This document shows, one piece after another, positions 1 to 12,967 of a stretch of DNA of 64,000 bases. Position 1 is the first letter of the stretch. Every line of letters begins with the position of its first letter. The stretch spans positions 50,570 through 114,569 of the forward strand of contig WION01000166.1 in assembly GCA_015039365.1 (NCBI GenBank), in the 5' to 3' direction. The notes under the pieces were generated by a model. The model did not search any database. It worked only from the letters and a program-made list of their open reading frames with translations, and was not told the origin of the DNA. The position numbers and the translations under genes were made by a program. This stretch comes from Amanita rubescens (taxonomy: Eukaryota > Basidiomycota > Agaricomycetes > Agaricales > Amanitaceae).

Positions 1-365
1 CAATTTTATTTAAGCTGTGGCAACACTACTCTTGTCTTTGTATTATATTTATTAGTATTAATACACAGAAGACAAAGGCAATTATAACACAAGTCTGCCA
101 ATAGGTAACCCTCCAGTTTTTGGGCTCACCTATCACATCAGATTTTCTAATTTTTTACAATTTTACTGAAGCTGTAAAACCAAAGGAAAAACCAAAAAAA
201 CTGACCTGGGTGGCAGCAACACTAATCATGATCAGCATGACACAAAACTACTCAGATACTGAAACACAGGAGGGGGAGAAGGGGATCTATAGATGTAGTA
301 AACAATCATAAGGAGAGAACAGTCCACTGATACCCATATGTACATGTATATGTTACAGTATACCT
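1..365. other. AT-rich 3' flank of the TPR NLR gene
   Basis: No supportable gene. The stretch is AT-rich with short A and T runs and lies downstream of the minus-strand NLR stop codon, so it probably holds that gene's 3' UTR and polyadenylation region. The one small open frame has no family features. Confidence 0.5.
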
Positions 366-3300
366 TTAGCCCTGCAGTGAATCATCCTGCAGGTTGCTTA
401 TGTAATCTGGGTGAAAAAGGAAAGAGCAAAAGGAATAGAAGTAGAAAAGAAATATGGCCTTGATAGTTAATGCCAAATTGCCCATGCTGGTAGTATCTGG
501 GTGGTCTAATCCAAGCTTTATTTTAAATGCATTCATCACATCCATCTGAAGTGTCTTTGCCTCATCCCACCTTCCCTGATTCCAGTATGTTATTGCTAAA
601 TTGGCCATGCTGGTGAGAGTGTCTGGGTGGTCTGATCCAAGCTTTGTTTTGAATCCATGCATCACATCCATCTGAAGTGTCTCTGCCTCATCCCACCTTC
701 CCTGTTTGCAGTATGTCAATGCTAAATTGGCCATACTGGTGAGAGTGTCTGGGTGGTCCAATCCAAGCTTTGTTTTTCTTGAATTCATTACATCCATCTC
801 AAGCTTCTCTGCCTCATTCCACCTTCCCTGATTCCAGTATATTGATGCCAAATTGGCCATGCTGGTGAGAGTGGATGGGTGGTCTGGTCCAAGTTTTGTT
901 TTAAATGCATTCATTGCATCCATCTGGAACTTCTCTGCCTCATCCCACCTTCCCTGATTCATGTATGTCAATGCTAAATTGGCCATGCTGGTGAGAGTGT
1001 CTGGGTGTTCTGATCCAAGCTTTGTTTTTCTTGAATCCATCACATCCATCTCAAGCTTCTCTGCCTCATCCCACCTTCCCTGACTCCAATATATTGATGC
1101 CAAATTGGCCATGCTGGTGAGAGTGGATGGATGGTCTGATCCAAGCTTTGTTTTGAATGCACTCATCACATCCATCTGAAGCTTCTCTGCCTCATCCCAC
1201 CTTCCCTGATTCATGTATGTCAATGCCAAATTTCCCATGCTGGTGAGAGTGGATGGGTGGTCTGATCCAAGCTTTTTCTTTCTTGCATTCATCACATCCA
1301 TCTCAAGCTTCTCTGCCTCATCCCACCTTTCCTGATTCCTGTATGTTGAAGCCAGATTGCCCATGCTGATGAGAGTGTCTGGGTGTTCTGATCCAAGCTT
1401 CATTTTAGAAGCATTCATCACATTCATCTCAAGCTTCTCTGCCTCATCACATCTCCCCTGATCCCTGTATGTTGATGCCAGATTGCTCATGCTGGTGAGA
1501 GTGTATGGGTGGTCTGATCCAAGCTTTGCTTTTCTTGAATTCATCACATTCACCTCAAGTTTCTCTGCCTCATCCCACCTTCCCTGATTCCTGTATGTTG
1601 AAGCCAGATTGCCCATGATGGTGAGAGTGTCTGGGTGGTCTGATCCAAGCTTTGTTTTTCTTGAATTCATCACATCCACCTCAAGCTTCTCTGCCTCATC
1701 CCACCTTCCCTGCTTCCAGTATGTTGATGCCAAATTGGCCATGCTGGTGAGAGTGGATGGGTGGTCTGATTCAAGCTTTATTTTGAATGCATTCATCACA
1801 TCCATCTGAAGCTTCTCTGCCTCATCCCACCTTCCCTGATTCCAGAATGTCAATGCCAAATTTCCCATGCTGGTGAAAGTGGATGGGTGGTCTGATCCAA
1901 GCTTTGTTTTTCTTGAATTCATCACATCCATCTGAAGCTTCTCTGCCTCATCCCACCTTCCCTGATCCCTGTATGTTAGTGCCAAATTTTCCATGCTGGT
2001 GAAAGTGTCTGGGTGATCTGATCCAAGCTTTGTTTTAGAAGTATTCATCAAATCCATCTGAAGCTTTTCTGCCTCATCCCACCTTCCCTGATTCATGTAT
2101 GTTGATGCCAAACTCCCCATGCTGGTGAGAGTGTCTGGATGGTCTGATCCAAGCTGTGTTTTAAATGCATTCATCACATCCATCTGAAGCTTCTCTGCCT
2201 CATCCCACCTTCCCTGATTCCTGTATATTGATGCCAGATTGCTCATGCTGGTGAGAGTGGAAGGGTGGTTTGATCCAAGCTTTGTTTTTCTTGCATTCAT
2301 CACATCCATCTCAAGCTTCTCTGCCTCATCCCACCTTCCCTGCTTCCAGTATGTTGAAGCCAGATTGCCCATGCTGGTGAGAGTGGATGGATGGTCTAAT
2401 CCAAGCTTTGTTTTTCTTGCATTCATCACATTCATCTCAAGTTTCTCTGCCTCACCCCACTTTCCCTGATACCTGTATGTTGAAGCCAGATTGCCCATGC
2501 TGGTGAGAGTGTCTGGGTGGTCTGATCCAAGCTTTGTTTTAAAAGCATTCATCACATCCATTTGAAGTTTCTCTGCCTCATCCCACCTTCCCTGATTTGT
2601 GTATGTTGATGCCAAATTGGCCATGCTGGTGAGACTGGTTGGGTGGTCTGATCCAAGTTTTGTTTTAAATGCATTTATTGCATTCATCTGAAGCTTCTCT
2701 GCCTCATTCCACCTTCCCTGATTGCAGTATGTTGATGCCAGATTGGCCATGCTGGTGAGAGTGTCTGGGTGGTCTGATCCAAGCTTTGTTTCTCTTGCAT
2801 TCATCACATTTATCTGAAGCTTCTCTGCCTCATCCCACCTTCCCTGATTCCAATATATTGCTGCCAAATTGTCTATGCTGGTGAGAGTGGATGGATGGTC
2901 TGATCCAAGCTTTGTTTTTCTTGCACTCATCACTTTTATCTGAAGCTTCTCTGTCTCATCCCACCTTCCCTGCTTCTGGTATGTTGATGCCAGATTGCCC
3001 ATGCTGGTGAGAGTGTCTGGGTGATCTGATCCAAGCTGTGTTTTAAATGCATTCATGACATCCATCTGAAGCTTCTCTGCCTCATCCCACCTTCCCTGAT
3101 TCCAATACACTGATGCCAGATTGCCCATGCTGGTGAGAGTATCTGGGTGGTCTGATCCAAGCTTTGTTTTTCTTGCATTCATCACACCTATCTCAAGCTT
3201 CTCTGCCTCATCCCACCTTCCCTGATTCCAATATATTGATACCAAATTGGCCATGCTGGTGAGAGTGGATGGGTGGTCTGACCCAAGCTTTGTTTTGAAT

Positions 3301-5791
3301 ACACTCATTACATCCATCTGAAGCTTCTCTGCCTCATCCCACCTTCCCTGCTTCTGGTATGTTGATGCCAGATTGCCCATGCTGGTGAGAGTGGAAGGGT
3401 GGTCTGATCCAAGCTTTGTTCTTCTTGAATTCATCACATCCACCTCAAGCTTCTCTGCCTCATCCCACCTTCCCTGCTTCCAGTATGTTGATGCCAGATT
3501 GCCCATGCTGGTGAGAGTGGATGGGTGGTCTGATCCAAGATTTGCTTTGAATGCATTCATCACATCCATCTCAAGTGTCTCTGCCTCATCCCACCTTCCT
3601 TGATTTGTGTATATTGATGCCAGATTGCCCATGCTGGTGAGAGCATCTGGGTGGTCTGATCCATGCTTTGTTTTGAATGCACTCATCACATCCATCTGAA
3701 ACTTCTCTGCCTCATCCCACCTTCCCTGATTCATGTATATGGATGCCAGCATTCCCACACTGATGAGAGTGTCTGGGTGGTCTAATCCAAGCTTTGTTTT
3801 TCTTGCATTCATCACATCTATCTCAAGCTTTTCTGCCTCATCCCACCTTCCTTGATTCCTGTATATGGATGCCAGCTTGCCCATGCTGGTGAGAGTGTCT
3901 GAATGGTCTGATCCAAGGTGTTTTCTTTGTGTATTCATCACATCCATCTCAAGCTTCTCTGCCTTATCCCAACTTCCCTTAATACTGTACATTGATGTCC
4001 ATTTGCCCATGCTGGTGATCAGAGTTTCTGCCAGGTGGTGTTCCTTTGTTTTGATTCCATTCATCACATCCATCTGAAGCTTCTCTGCCTCATCCCACCT
4101 TCCCTGATTCCAGTATGTGGATGCCAGATTAGACATGCTGGTGAGAGTTCCTGAGTGATCCAATCCAAGCTTCCTTTTTCTTTCATCCACTGCAACATGT
4201 AATAATTGTTCTCCCTCATCCCAGCTCCCAGCACAATCAAATACAAATGCAAATCTTGCGCACTCATCATCATAGTACTTGCTGTTCAACTTTAGGTCCA
4301 ATGCATGCACAAAAATTGACCTAATGTGTGGTGCAAGTGATTGACAGAATTCATAATTATCAACTTTCTTGTCAGGTGTTATTGAACAGGACAACAGTGC
4401 TCTTGCTCTGTAATAGTGATCATTTACTTCTGCTTTTGGTATGGAGTTCCTACTCCAGGCATTTACTAATAGATGTGTGGAATACAGGTGATTATGACTC
4501 CTGACAAAAGAGAATGAGAGCAAAACCCGCATGCCATCTAGAAACTGTAATTTATCCCACTCTCCATCTTTTCCAATGAACACAGTTTCATCATCCAGCA
4601 AGCTCACTGATGATGAAAGATACATATCTTCCCAAATATATCTTTTCATGTAGTTCTCAGCAGCACTTTCGAATAATCCCTGTGGTATATTAGCATGATC
4701 TAAAAAAGCAAAGATCCTCAAAAGCTTGATGGCACTTTGTGCTCCAACAGAGTTTTGTGAACTATCCTTTGCAGCTGTATCCTCCATCTTCTTCATGGAA
4801 ATGTCCCATGTCCCATATGTAGAGGTTCCATAATCTGAAGCACCCTCAAACCCTGGAGTATCCCTCATTAACTCATTTTTGTATCTCACATAGAATTCCA
4901 AATAATCATTAATGCTGCAACCACAGGAATGCATATATGCTCCTGCTTGGTCAATGGCAAGAGGGATTCCATCAAATTGCAACACAAGCTGCTGGGCTAG
5001 ATGATAGATATCATTGTCTGTGTCACCATCAAGCATGGCTGACTTTAAAAGCAAGGAAATAGCATCTTCATCTTCCAAGCCATGAACCTCCATTGAGTTC
5101 TTGCTCAATGCAAACCTCTTCAATCCAATATTCCTACTTGTTATGACAATATTTCCTCCATTTCCTGGTGGGAGGAAGTTCTCAACTACTGAGTGATGTC
5201 CATCTGCTCCATCATACACCATCAAAAAGTTGGGCCTTTGAGAAATCCAATCAAGAGCAGATCTGGCTGAGGGTCTCCCATCTGGAGAAGTACTGTAGGT
5301 TGATGATATCTGTGTGAGTACAAATTCAACCCTTTTCTCTGAAGAACCATCAATCCAGAATATGTCAGAGAACCTTGAATAGGTCAGTTGTTTTGAATTG
5401 CTATACTATAATGTATAAATTACTCACAAACCAGGATTTTCTTCAACAAATTTAAGGCAAATCTGTGTCTTGCCAATGCCACCTAAACCATGCAATAGGA
5501 AAATTTTCCTTTGTACTTGAACTTGGGAGGTAAAATGGTCCTTCAGCTTCTGCAAGTACTTCTCTTGGCCTGTAAAGAAAGTACTAGAATGTTTAATAGG
5601 AGGTAAAGGGGGTAGGTTGGAAGGGTCTGCAAGATAGTAGTTGATCTATGAGTTTTCATTATTGACAAGATCCAAGTGAAAAAAATGCTGAAATACTACA
5701 ATACCTCTATGAACTGGCTATCCATAACAACAACATTCTCATATCCAGCAAAGATACCAGTATTTGCTACCTGAGGTGGATCTGTTGACAT
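366..5791 (-). CDS. NB-ARC-TPR NLR (STAND NTPase receptor)
   Basis: I join three exons: 5791-5705, 5645-5428 and 5373-366. All junctions are GT-AG and the phases agree, giving 1770 aa. The first exon is MSTDPPQVANTGIFAGYENV and onward, with no recognised effector domain. The Walker A loop GLGGIGKT is at residues 82-89, the Walker B-like strand FLMVYDGAD near 150-156, then GNIVITSRN (RNBS-B like) and GIPLAIDQAGAYM (GLPL like). From about residue 470 to 1735 come some 30 kinesin-light-chain-type TPRs of 42 aa built on GRWDEAEKLQMDVMNAFKTK. Fungal NB-ARC-TPR proteins are STAND ATPases linked to non-self recognition and regulated cell death; the ligand here is unknown. The last repeat lacks residues and runs into a hydrophobic tail, so the true C-terminus could differ if a 3' intron exists. 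Base composition is more AT-rich than in neighbouring genes. Confidence 0.9.
430..4130 (-). repeat. TPR-coding 126-bp tandem repeat array, about 30 units
   Basis: About 30 consecutive 126-bp units lie inside the NLR reading frame. They are nearly identical over most of their length; on the plus strand each carries a form of cttctctgcctcatcccacc. Variation is concentrated at a few codons: Q or E after KL, NAF or NAR or NSR after DVM, and the pair before NQG. Such uniformity points to recent unit duplication or gene conversion. Short-read assemblies of such arrays may miscount units. Confidence 0.92.
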
Positions 5792-8630
5792 GGTGATCAC
5801 GGTCTATCAAAGAATCATGTATGGAATTGGGAATTATGGTCCAAAGTGAGGTTACCTGATGTTGTGCAATGAACAATGTGTCCAAGTGGCGGTTGAGAAG
5901 AAAGGAAGCCAAATGTCACATGTCACATGTTCCGAGGACTAGGTCTCTTCCTGGCGCGGATTTAGCCGAGACCACGGCGGTACGCAAGACATCCAAGCAG
6001 CGCACGGCAATTCACGAAACATCTACTGGCGTTACCCGGTGAGGCAACGGCTACACGCGAGACACCTAAGCAGGCGTTTCCCGCTGAAGCAACGGCGATA
6101 CGCGAGACAAGAGACACGGCAACGGCAATTTGCATTGCAAGATTGGCCAGCAATATCGGCCCGATAGCGCAGGCTGGCCTCGGACCCTGCCACGAGAAGC
6201 GGTGGCCAACAACTGACAAAGTCATTCGTCCGCTTAAACGGCGGTAATTGCCAGATGGCCACAATACTATCCTGGCTACCAAGCCGCAAGCGTTTCTCTC
6301 CCTTCACCACTGCCCCGGTTGCCGACGGTACCAGCCCAGACGACATGGGAACACTACGCCGAGTGTACGAGCCCAACAGCGGCCTCCATGGGCAGCCTGC
6401 GCAACTTGTCGCGTAGGACCTGATCCAAATCTGTCTTCCTCGGGCTCGTCAAACTCGCCAGCCAGTGTTTCATCCCTCCGAGAAAAGGAATGGATACATT
6501 GCCTCCAAGCGAGAGCTCAACGTTCACATGCATATTTACCTTGGCGAGAATTGCCTGGTTGACGAAGTCCTTCATGTTACACCGGATCTTAGTTAACTAC
6601 GCGTGCTTGTAGTAATTTGTGGATGGACATTCCAGACAAGAACAAAGACCACTGGGCACGGACATCAAGCTCCATCATCGACGGAATGGCTCCTGAATCT
6701 GCTGCCAACACTGCTTCCGCCCGGGCCGCAGATGCCAACTTCGTCCTGCTATCCCGCCGCAACCCTGGTGCTCGGCACATATCTTATTTCAGCTACGCAT
6801 CGTTTTTATGATGAAAATGAAGACCAGCTCCCGCATGGATGCCAACTTGGTCCCGCTCTCAGGCTCCCATTTCGACAACCCCAATGCAAATTAGTATAAT
6901 ACAACCGACGACGTTACGTCGGAACGGTCAACAACGATTATATTCTGATGTTCCTACGTTTACAGTGCCTCAGCAAGTTATGTTTCCCAAGCTAGGCGGA
7001 CGTGGATTACCTATGCAAGGGTCGATTGATTGCTAGATCTCGCTGGGATCGACGTTTCCTTCTCTGCCGTCTACCTAGCGGGACAGTTCCCGGGCCAACA
7101 GCAAGATTCTATAGTGGTTCTGGTCGACTCGCGGTGATGCTTTTCAGCACTTTTCAGTCCCATCACGTTTTACCAAATCAAGTTCAGGCCTCATATTTTC
7201 ATTTCAAGAACGAGTCTCGGAACCGTGTCCATTGATGCTAGCTATTGTAGTGTGGGATACATTGGGTGGCAGTTAGCCTTTATTTTGCCACTGTCCCTAG
7301 TGTTCGATAATTATATGATAATAAGCTTGTGTCTAGAAGCGAGTGCGGATGGAAAGAAGGATACTGAATTTAAGATTCATGCCACTGGCACAGCGGAAAT
7401 CCTACACCATTCCTTTTCAGACCCGGAACAGAGGATGGTGGAACAACGCCTTTGGCACAGCTGAAATGGACGAGACCGGAGACTAAACAACGATAAAACG
7501 CGCCACAGCTGAAGAATGCAACCATCTAAACAAAAACAGACCCTCCATGGTTGATGGATGCGTCTACGAAGTTCGATGGTCGACGGCCAGGGCTCTGCAC
7601 CAAAATGTGTTTCGTAAAACTCCAATAACCTGTTATTGCTTCCGGAACCAGAGGTTGTCACCTTCTAACTATATCAGAGATAGCGTAGGGTGGATTGAAG
7701 GTGTTTGAAAATTTGACGGACCGGAAATGCTCGTCTCCGAATCGGTGCATTACGATCGAATCCACGACTCGGTGCTTCACGGCCTGCGCGGTCCTTAGTT
7801 GATGTCGGTAGTAAGAGGCTGGCAAGAATGAGATCGCGAATTGGAGACCGACGAACCTAGTCGACAACTGCACGGTTGACATCTAACCGATGTTCGCGCG
7901 CTCGCAGCGATACTTATTAATTTTCTTCGAGTCCTCTTCTTCCGCTCCACCGATTCTCATTCCTTCACCTACGAGTGTGACTATATTAAACGATGTAACT
8001 CACTCAAGGAGCACTCCAGGGTATCATAACACAATCAAGTGCGTTCATCAAAATCCTGCACCACCACCATCATCAACCATGCTATGCTCAACAAAACCAC
8101 ATGCCTCAAATACGCCTCGCACCGGAACATCGATCAATCCAAGATCGATGATTAATGTGACCAGGTTGTGAAGAGTTCGCCCTTTTCTTCCCCGAGTCAT
8201 GGCTCCTAAGGTCATGGCATCGTCGTTCCACCTGCGCAGAAGCGTGAAAGCCGAAATAACAAAATAACGGATCACATCATATTCCGTGTCCAGAACCGCA
8301 TTGCCTCGCGGACTCGGCGTGTCGGTACGGCATCACATTGGCCGATATTTGGCAATATCCTGTGAAACAAACTAACACTTTTGGTCGTCTGACACGCAAT
8401 GTTAGGTTTATTTCTAATATGATCTCGCAATGTCGGACCGTATTGCGTCGTTAATAGCGTTGGAGTTCTCTAACAAGTTCATCAGTAGCCTGGGCTTCTT
8501 ACTCCCAACGGACTTGTGAGTCAGCGGGTGAGTCAGCCACTGAGTGTAAACAAGAGTATACAACGGTCGCCCTTGTCCTGGCACCGGAGCTGAGCGACGA
8601 CGAGTCTTTGTTTTCTTCTCCTCCAGCGCA
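5792..8630. other. Intergenic stretch without a supportable gene
   Basis: About 2.8 kb between the NLR start and the Mub1-like gene. Composition changes sharply near 5880 from AT-rich to balanced. Open frames are short, overlap on both strands and show no conserved motif or consistent splice pattern. 5955-6130 holds an imperfect short repeat. 8300-8630 should contain the promoter and 5' UTR of the Mub1-like gene. Confidence 0.5.
5955..6130. repeat. Imperfect tandem repeat
   Basis: Related phrases recur every 35-50 bp: acggcggtacgcaagacat, acggctacacgcgagacac and acggcgatacgcgagacaa, with gcaacggcaa variants between them. It is a degenerate minisatellite just upstream of the NLR gene. No function is visible. 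Confidence 0.5.
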
Positions 8631-11600
8631 ATGCGCGAGTCAAACTTTGCTTTTCCAGCGCAGAATAAGGCATGCGTCTGTATAAACTCTCAGCTATATG
8701 ACAGGCGAGGTGCGTATTTTATTCTGCATTTTTGCATTCTAACCTGATCCTGATAAATGACCTCAACAGCGCTCGACACAACCGCGCCGCTGCCACTCAC
8801 CAACTCTTTGCAACATCTGCAATACCTCACCTCGACATCTCCAAGGATACGAGAAATCATGACGATGGATGGCGGGCTTGAGCGCCTCATTACCATGCTT
8901 TGGGATTTTTGCCTCTCCCCACCCCCACCAGAGAATCCTACCGTCGTTTACGGCCTTACTCCTTCCGGATACCACCCGCAAAAACTGGCGCCAACACTAA
9001 ATCCGACAAATTTCGACAAACACGCTGCATACCGTTTTTCCTTGGCTTTCCAGTGTGTCGTCAACATCGGTGTGCGGGGGAGTGAGCCGATTAGGAGCCG
9101 CGTTGTCCAAGCCGGTGCTTTGGATGTGGTTGGTTGCGTTCTCGAGGCCTGGCTCGCTAGTAAAGGGTTTGCCATCGGTCCTAGCTCCAGTGCGACTGGC
9201 ATCCCTCGCGAGTCTCGAGAACAGCGACAGGCTCGAAGATTGGCCCAGGCGGAGCAAAGACAACGGGAGGAAGCTGCAGCTCTGGCTCGTGCGCTTCAGA
9301 GACAGGTTCAATACGAGCAACTACAGCAACGATTGTTGAATGAACAGATTAGGCTACAACGCCTCCGGAACGTACAGGCGATCACGATCGAAGGACCATT
9401 TGTCGTACGTACTTACTTTTTTCATTGTTTGGAACTCAACTAACAACTCTTAGGACGAGTTTATGGACCTGCCACCCCACCGAACTCGCACACGACCCAC
9501 TCCAGCTATCACAGGAGGAAGGCAGGGCCCAAACAGCAGTAGTGACAGCGAAACCGGAACCGATGCTTCCATCACTACCGTTGGTTCCGCCGTCATTGTC
9601 AACGTTGTCCGAGATCGCAGCGGAACTATTGTTGCTCGGCCAGCGTGGGACGAACCGGTCCTTCCCTCTCCAATGCGCAACACCACCCAACGCCATGCTC
9701 ACGCCACTCCCCACGGTCTCCTCAGTGACACCCGACCTCAGCAGGCTTCTCTCGCGTCAGAATACAGACGCGACACCCCCTCCCCTTCCGCTTCCACCGA
9801 CACTTCCCGCGCTGAGACGGAAACCGAGGACGAGCCCGAACACGACGCAGATGGCGACATCAACATGAACCGGATCTCCCGATCGCGCCTTGCAAACCGT
9901 AGCACCAGTACCGCCACTCCCCGCCGCGGCGATCGACATCTGCATATCAACGCTGCCCTGAACGCTGGCCAGAGACCTCAGCTGGATTTGCCCGTATACC
10001 CTCACAGCCACGCGTTGAGCTCGGGATCTACACCCGCGTCAGCATCCGCATCTCCCTCTCCGGAACGTACTGCTCCTGCGGGGATGCGTAATGCTACTCG
10101 CCAGCCACGATTTGGACCCCTCGGTGACCGGGCTGCGGCATTAGCTGGTGTAGGTGACCGCGACGCACATATCATCATTTCCGATGCTGCCAGTAGTACA
10201 GGCGTCGTTGGCGAAAGCTTGAACATGGCTATGGGCGTCGGAGTGGAAGGTGTCGGCGTAGCGGGTGTTGAAGATGGAATGGAGAGTTTGCAAGCCAATG
10301 ACGATTTTGCGATGGGTGCTCCCCCGGGTGCGCCCGGTGCGATCGTTCTGGATACGGCGAGTGTGGGTATTGTGGATGAAACTGGGGAGGGGACGACGCC
10401 GAGGAACTTTTTGGGGGAGGAGGATGGGAGGATGGGTGGGTTGTTGGATTCGAATTCGACGCCGAGAGCTGGTGTGGTGGATTTGCCTGATATGGTGCCG
10501 ATGTCTGCGGGTGGTTTGCAGAGGGATGTGACTGTTCGTGCTCGTCGGGCTTCCGCGGGCGAGGGATCGTCTTCTGCCATGTCTGCTGCTGCTGCCGCCG
10601 CCTCTACGTCCCGCGCTGCGTTCGATGCAGAGTCTGTTGCTCCTGCGAGTGGAACGGGTATGAATGTGGATTCGGATATTCAAACTCAAACTGCTCACCG
10701 CGCCGTATCTGCTCCGGAAATGGCTGCTGCTGCGTCCAGTGCAAGTACTGCCACGAATGCGAGCGTAAGTGGAGCCAACGGTCACGGTGTTGCTGTTGGA
10801 GTAGCCTCTACTCTCCCTCCGGGACCGTACAAGGACGAAGACGTTCTACTTGGCCTGCAACTCCTTGCATATCTCAGCAAGTACCCGCATGTCAGGCAGG
10901 CTTTCTATAAACCCCGGGCGTCATTCCATCCCGCCTCTCTTGGCTTGCACCAGGCGAACGCTACGCGCCAGACCGAACCCGGCATGTTATCTGCCAGAGA
11001 AAGAGAGAAGCAGAGGGAAACCGCACTTCCATCCGCAACAGGACTCACCATTAACACAAATCATGGATTCTTTAGGGCGTTGGCAGGACGAGGAAGGGCC
11101 GCGTTGAATTCCGCGGGTTTGGGCGGCGCTCATGCTGGAGCGAGTTCGACTGGATCTGCGGCAACTAGTTCTGCTGCTGCTGCGGCCACCACCACCGTTG
11201 CTACTGCGAACCCGCAGCCAAGGCAAACGAACGTTTTTTCGCTAGTGGAACGGTTTACATTCAAACCTAGTTCGAACGAGGCTGATTTATTGAACCCACC
11301 TCCGAGGCTCCCGGCTGAGATTCAGTATTGGGCTGGTGTGATCATGCGCAATGCATGTAGGAAGGATGATAGTCGAGGGGGGATAAGGCAATGTGCAAAC
11401 AGTAGGTTTTTCCTTTGGGTTTTGGAGGATGGATGCTAATGAATAACGCAACGTAGTGCTTTGTGGACGTTGGGAACAGTACCCGCGAGAGTTTGCCAAG
11501 TGTCGAAGATGCCGCAAGGCCAAGTACTGTGGAAAAGAATGTCAGAGTACCGCGTGGAGTGAAGGTCACCGATTCTGGTGCAGCGCGAGGGATACGGATG

Positions 11601-12178
11601 AAGATGGAGGTGATAGGGACCGAGAAGGACATCATCGACCTGATTCTGCGCATCAACTTCAGGCTCATATGCAAGTTATGGATGAAACTGGCGAGATTCG
11701 GGTTATTCCTAATGGGGACAATGCGGCCGTGCATGGACTCGGCACCGGCATTGGTGCTTCTCAAGTTTCGCCGAGAGCAGAGAGAGCGGCGAGGAGAGAG
11801 AGGGAAAGGGATAGGAGGTTAAGGGAGCTTGGCCATGATATCGCTCAACGACCGCCTGGGTTCGTCATCGACCCAATGTATGTGCCCGTCACCATTGCTC
11901 GACGCGCGGTTCTCCTACAAGCTGCACAAACACACTTGGTCCCGATTTCCCCTACCGATCCTCTTCAGAGAACTGGGCCGGTAGCCGGACCTTCGGGTGT
12001 TATGATGACTGAAGCGGCTGTGCAGCACCAGCAGAGGTTGCAGGACCATCATCATAGGATCGTGGATTCTGATTGGTTGTATGTCGCTCCACCTCGCGCT
12101 CAGACCGAGGCGGGACCTTCGCGGAACTCGTGGCACGCCGACGTTTCAGGAGATGAGTCTGACATGATATTGGGTTGA
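8631..12178 (+). CDS. MUB1: Mub1/SamB-like MYND zinc-finger protein
   Basis: Four exons, 8631-8709, 8770-9404, 9454-11401 and 11457-12178, join in phase to 1127 aa. I chose the ATG at 8631 because it restores the family's N-terminus (MRESNFAFPAQNKA, then LYDRRALDTT across the first intron), with the motif RIREIMTMDGGLERLI in exon 2. A coiled, Arg/Gln/Glu-rich stretch near residues 190-230 is followed by about 500 residues of Ser/Thr/Ala-rich disorder. The MYND finger is split by the last intron and includes KCRRCRKAKYCGKECQS and HRFWC. In yeast, Mub1 partners the E3 ligase Ubr2 in degrading Rpn4; in Aspergillus, SamB affects development. The ligase-adaptor role is inferred from homology. The gene looks intact and is probably the ordinary ortholog. 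Confidence 0.9.
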
Positions 12179-12932
12179 AAAAAAGGGTGTGTGTGTATTC
12201 GTTCCTTCTTCGAATATAGACTTCTTACTGGGGGCGCGCAGTTTTAAGTACTATCGCAAGGACTTTTTTTGGAAGACGACGACCTGTTTTCTTCCTCCCC
12301 ACATGCACACGCACAACTAAATGATTACTACTCGTTATCCTTCTTTTCTTTTCTCCGCCCATAATGCATCCTCCTCAAATATCAACGCTCATTAACCCCA
12401 TTGTATAGCAGTTACCCCTCCCTCCCCGTTGCCTCCCTCTTCATCCTCATACCGGTCGCACATATCGTTGTTATGCCATTCCCTATTCTAGACCTGTGCT
12501 GTATCATTCATACTTTCTTCAGAGTAGTTAACATCGTATTTTTTTGTCTTGATTTGTGACTGCTTTTCGCCCCGGACTTGTCGTCTGCTAACCTAACGGA
12601 GGTGGTTCAATATTACTATCACCATGCGTCGTGGAAAAGTATTTACTGATTGAGATATGTTTGCTCATTTTGCCTTCGTCACAAACACCCACCCGACGAT
12701 ATCGATTACTCAAGCTGCTCGATAACAGCCTGGAGATACTTATGCCCGAGTCGTGCGTGATTCAAAATTACTAAAGTAAGAGTATTTTAGGTGCGGACGA
12801 ATACTCATGATCGTCTATGCAGTTGAAACTTTTTTTGACACCCGGCGGATATTCATCTTCGGCCCTGGCAGCCTCGAGGTTCCTTTAAACCAATAATGAA
12901 AATGGCGCATCCCCATTTGTTTTTCTCTCTGC
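12179..12932. other. Intergenic: Mub1-like 3' UTR and hydrolase upstream region
   Basis: No gene seen. A GT-rich run follows the stop codon, then pyrimidine-rich DNA typical of fungal 3' and 5' flanks. Confidence 0.5.
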
Positions 12933-12940
12933 TTTAAAAG
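12933..12940 (+). promoter_or_regulatory. TATA-like element of the hydrolase gene
   Basis: The sequence tttaaaag stands 28 bp before the ATG at 12968. The related hydrolase at 63812 has the same ctgctttaaaa core at a similar distance, which supports a conserved core promoter. Confidence 0.45.
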
Positions 12941-12967
12941 AACGGATGGTTATCCGTTCACTTAGCA

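Noticed and set aside
1609..4077. Several plus-strand open frames of 60-76 codons repeating MLVRVDGWSDP-like text
   Set aside because: They are antisense shadows of the minus-strand TPR units; the 126-bp repeat (a multiple of three) makes the same antisense frame recur.
430..4130. CRISPR-like regular repeats
   Set aside because: The units are contiguous coding TPRs with no unique spacers, in a eukaryotic gene.
5962..6575. Possible gene in overlapping frames of about 70-114 codons
   Set aside because: Frames overlap on both strands, show low-complexity repeats and no domain or splice pattern; treated as non-coding.
9436..11226. Minus-strand frames up to 214 codons under the Mub1-like gene
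   Set aside because: They mirror the Ser/Ala-rich, GC-rich disordered part of the real gene and have no independent features.
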